A stretch of 14,941 nt of DNA, taken from JBCAWW01 sp039024315 (GTDB lineage: Bacteria; Bacteroidota; Bacteroidia; J057). Below the pieces are notes generated by a model. The model was not told where the DNA came from. It searched no databases and saw only the letters and a program-made list of their open reading frames with translations. Shown here one piece after another: positions 14,175-14,941 of the stretch. How positions within the stretch are numbered: the stretch's first letter is position 1; each line of letters opens with the position of its first letter. Where the stretch lies: assembly GCA_039024315.1 (NCBI GenBank), contig JBCCQN010000198.1, positions 1-14,941 on the forward strand. Direction: 5' to 3'. The translations under genes and the position numbers were made by a program.

Positions 14175-14201
14175 AGAGGGAAAATACGAATTTCCGCTCT
14201 A
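14174..14201. promoter_or_regulatory. Interrupted palindrome at the lutA start
   Basis: On the minus strand TAGAG-C-GGAAA precedes TTTCC-CTCTA, with 7 bases between arms: a near-symmetrical site with one extra base in one arm. It ends on the first base of the lutA ATG, so it could be an operator or a hairpin that hides the start codon. No regulator gene is nearby; the function is inferred from position only. Confidence 0.35.
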
Positions 14202-14205
14202 GATT

Positions 14206-14550
14206 CTAAGCCTTCTCCTCCCCGCGGGAACGATTGAATCCGTAATCTCTTTCCACTTTACAGACACGGGTAAAATAAGACTCGTACCAATCTGCTCGTC
14301 CCTTACGTTGGGCTGCGAGATGCCGAGCTTGCTGCTTCCAATTGCGGATGGCGGTCTCGCTTTCCCAATAAGAGACGGTAATGCCGATTTCGGCTCCTTC
14401 ACGAGCACTTTCTATACCCAAGAAACCGGGCTGTATTTTGGCGAGGGAAACCATTTCATCTGCCATCACGCCATAACCATTATCGCCTTCGGTACGAGCG
14501 GAGGTAAAAATTACGGCGAAATAGGGTGGTTTGGGGGTGGATGCGATCAT
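14206..14550 (-). CDS. Antibiotic biosynthesis monooxygenase (ABM)-fold protein
   Basis: A 114-residue protein of the ABM / heme-degrading-monooxygenase-like family (PF03992, COG2329): small dimeric ferredoxin-like alpha+beta barrels. Visible pattern: strand PYFAVIFTSAR, helix YGVMADEMVSLAKIQPGFLGIES, strand EIGITVSYWESETAIRNWKQQARHLAAQRKG, end WYESYFTRVCKVERDYGF. The W-E-S-x-x-A-I-x-x-W motif is characteristic. The real function may be quinol oxidation, heme degradation or an unknown reaction. An earlier ATG at 14607 would read through the palindrome and overlap the RAYT gene; the start at 14550 gives the normal family length and is preferred. It precedes lutA by 31 bp, so it may be co-transcribed with lutABC. 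Confidence 0.85.
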   Translation of the reverse strand: MIASTPKPPYFAVIFTSARTEGDNGYGVMADEMVSLAKIQPGFLGIESAREGAEIGITVSYWESETAIRNWKQQARHLAAQRKGRADWYESYFTRVCKVERDYGFNRSRGEEKA

Positions 14551-14567
14551 ATTGGGTGGGGTAACAG

Positions 14568-14591
14568 GCGGCGTATGCAATACGCCGCTAC
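14568..14591 (-). repeat. GTAG-headed palindrome (REP-like) at the RAYT stop codon
   Basis: On the minus strand GTAG (14588-14591) is directly joined to CGGCGTAT-TGC-ATACGCCG; counting the last G of GTAG, the stem is 9 bp with a 3-base loop (14568-14588). The TAG is the stop codon of the RAYT gene. The GTAG-plus-palindrome form and its position next to a RAYT match known REP/RAYT systems. Confidence 0.72.
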
Positions 14592-14941
14592 AAACTAAAC
14601 AACTCATCTTCCTGCCACTTTACAGGGTTGTTGAGGATATATTTTCGAATGAGCTCTAGTGAACTATAGTCTCTGACTATATGGTCATGATAACTTTTTT
14701 GCCATCGAAAATCGTGTATCCCAATCTTACGGATTTGCTTCGTACAACTGGCCTTAAAGCCTCTTAGAATAGAACTAAGATTTTGGGAAGGCGACCGAAA
14801 TGGGGTTGTCTCATTACCATTGAATGGAAAGCGACCATTGTGAAGCGGCAGAACGGGAGTATCAAAAATGATGATTGCATGAAAATGGTTAGGCATCACA
14901 CAAAATTCATCAATGTATACCTTTAAGTTTTCTCTAATCTC
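14588..14941 (-). CDS. REP-associated tyrosine transposase (RAYT, Transposase_17), partial
   Basis: A HUH-superfamily Y1 transposase related to IS200/IS605 TnpA but of the RAYT type (PF01797), single-copy housekeepers that bind and cleave REP elements. The frame is open to the right window edge, so the N-terminus is missing; 117 residues are visible. These include the HUH motif H-F-H in VMPNHFHAII, then DFRWQKSYHDHIVRD and the family ending LIRKYILNNPVKWQEDE. A tyrosine in one of the last two segments should be the nucleophile; which one needs an alignment. The internal GTG at 14899 is not the true start because conserved sequence (KVYIDEFCVMPNH) precedes it. Its stop codon is part of the adjacent GTAG palindrome. 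Confidence 0.88.
   Translation of the reverse strand, partial: EIRENLKVYIDEFCVMPNHFHAIIIFDTPVLPLHNGRFPFNGNETTPFRSPSQNLSSILRGFKASCTKQIRKIGIHDFRWQKSYHDHIVRDYSSLELIRKYILNNPVKWQEDELFSL

Noticed and set aside
14308..14598. 96-residue plus-strand frame across the ABM gene
   Set aside because: Antisense shadow of a recognisable gene; the glycine-rich translation resembles nothing.
14551..14607. Longer N-terminus for the ABM-fold protein (MSCLVCSGVLHTPP...)
   Set aside because: It would be translated through the GTAG palindrome and overlap the RAYT end; the proline-rich extension is unlike the family, which starts at about the ATG at 14550.
1..14941. CRISPR array, tRNA, rRNA or prophage genes
   Set aside because: No regularly spaced direct repeats, no cloverleaf-like segment and no phage structural or integrase gene were found. 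The only mobile-type gene is the RAYT.

Overview
The window looks like a chromosomal segment from a member of the Bacteroidota, perhaps a Saprospiria-like lineage. This is inferred from a GIN-domain (DUF2807) secreted protein, a DUF1572 DinB-like protein, translation starts with little or no Shine-Dalgarno sequence, and a moderate GC content. No rRNA, tRNA or CRISPR array was seen, and taxonomy below phylum is a guess.

Layout. The left part (about 200-6590) is transcribed rightward. It holds a very large superfamily 1 helicase with a C-terminal restriction-endonuclease-like domain, a DUF1349 lectin-fold protein, a DUF1572 DinB-like protein, and an exported GIN-domain protein. Everything from 6644 to the right end is on the minus strand. 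Read in transcription order from the right edge, it holds: a REP-associated tyrosine transposase (RAYT) cut by the window edge, with a GTAG-headed palindrome at its stop codon; a small antibiotic-biosynthesis-monooxygenase-fold protein; the lactate-oxidation operon lutA-lutB-lutC; two tandem paralogs of an uncharacterised ~200-residue family directly behind lutC; a 265-bp structured intergenic region; a tight three-gene unit (two uncharacterised proteins with a 4-bp ATGA overlap, then a GNAT acetyltransferase); and a metal-dependent cyclase-family hydrolase.

How the genes fit together. LutABC should oxidise L-lactate to pyruvate through iron-sulfur proteins. The two paralogs behind it may be co-transcribed, but their role is unknown. 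The overlapping pair at 8640-9751 behaves like a translationally coupled two-protein module. The helicase-nuclease resembles large stand-alone NTPase-nuclease proteins often suspected of roles in DNA repair or defence, but nothing around it looks like a defence island.

Most unusual is the repeat content. A 14-bp word, GCGTTCYGCGMAGC, occurs exactly six times with about three degenerate copies, on both strands. It lies both between genes and inside the coding sequences of the helicase, lutC, lutA and (degenerate) the GNAT gene. Separately, two palindromes at 6625-6646 and 14568-14590 both start with GTAG on the minus strand, as REP elements mobilised by RAYTs do. In both cases the TAG of that GTAG is the stop codon of the upstream gene, one of them being the RAYT itself.
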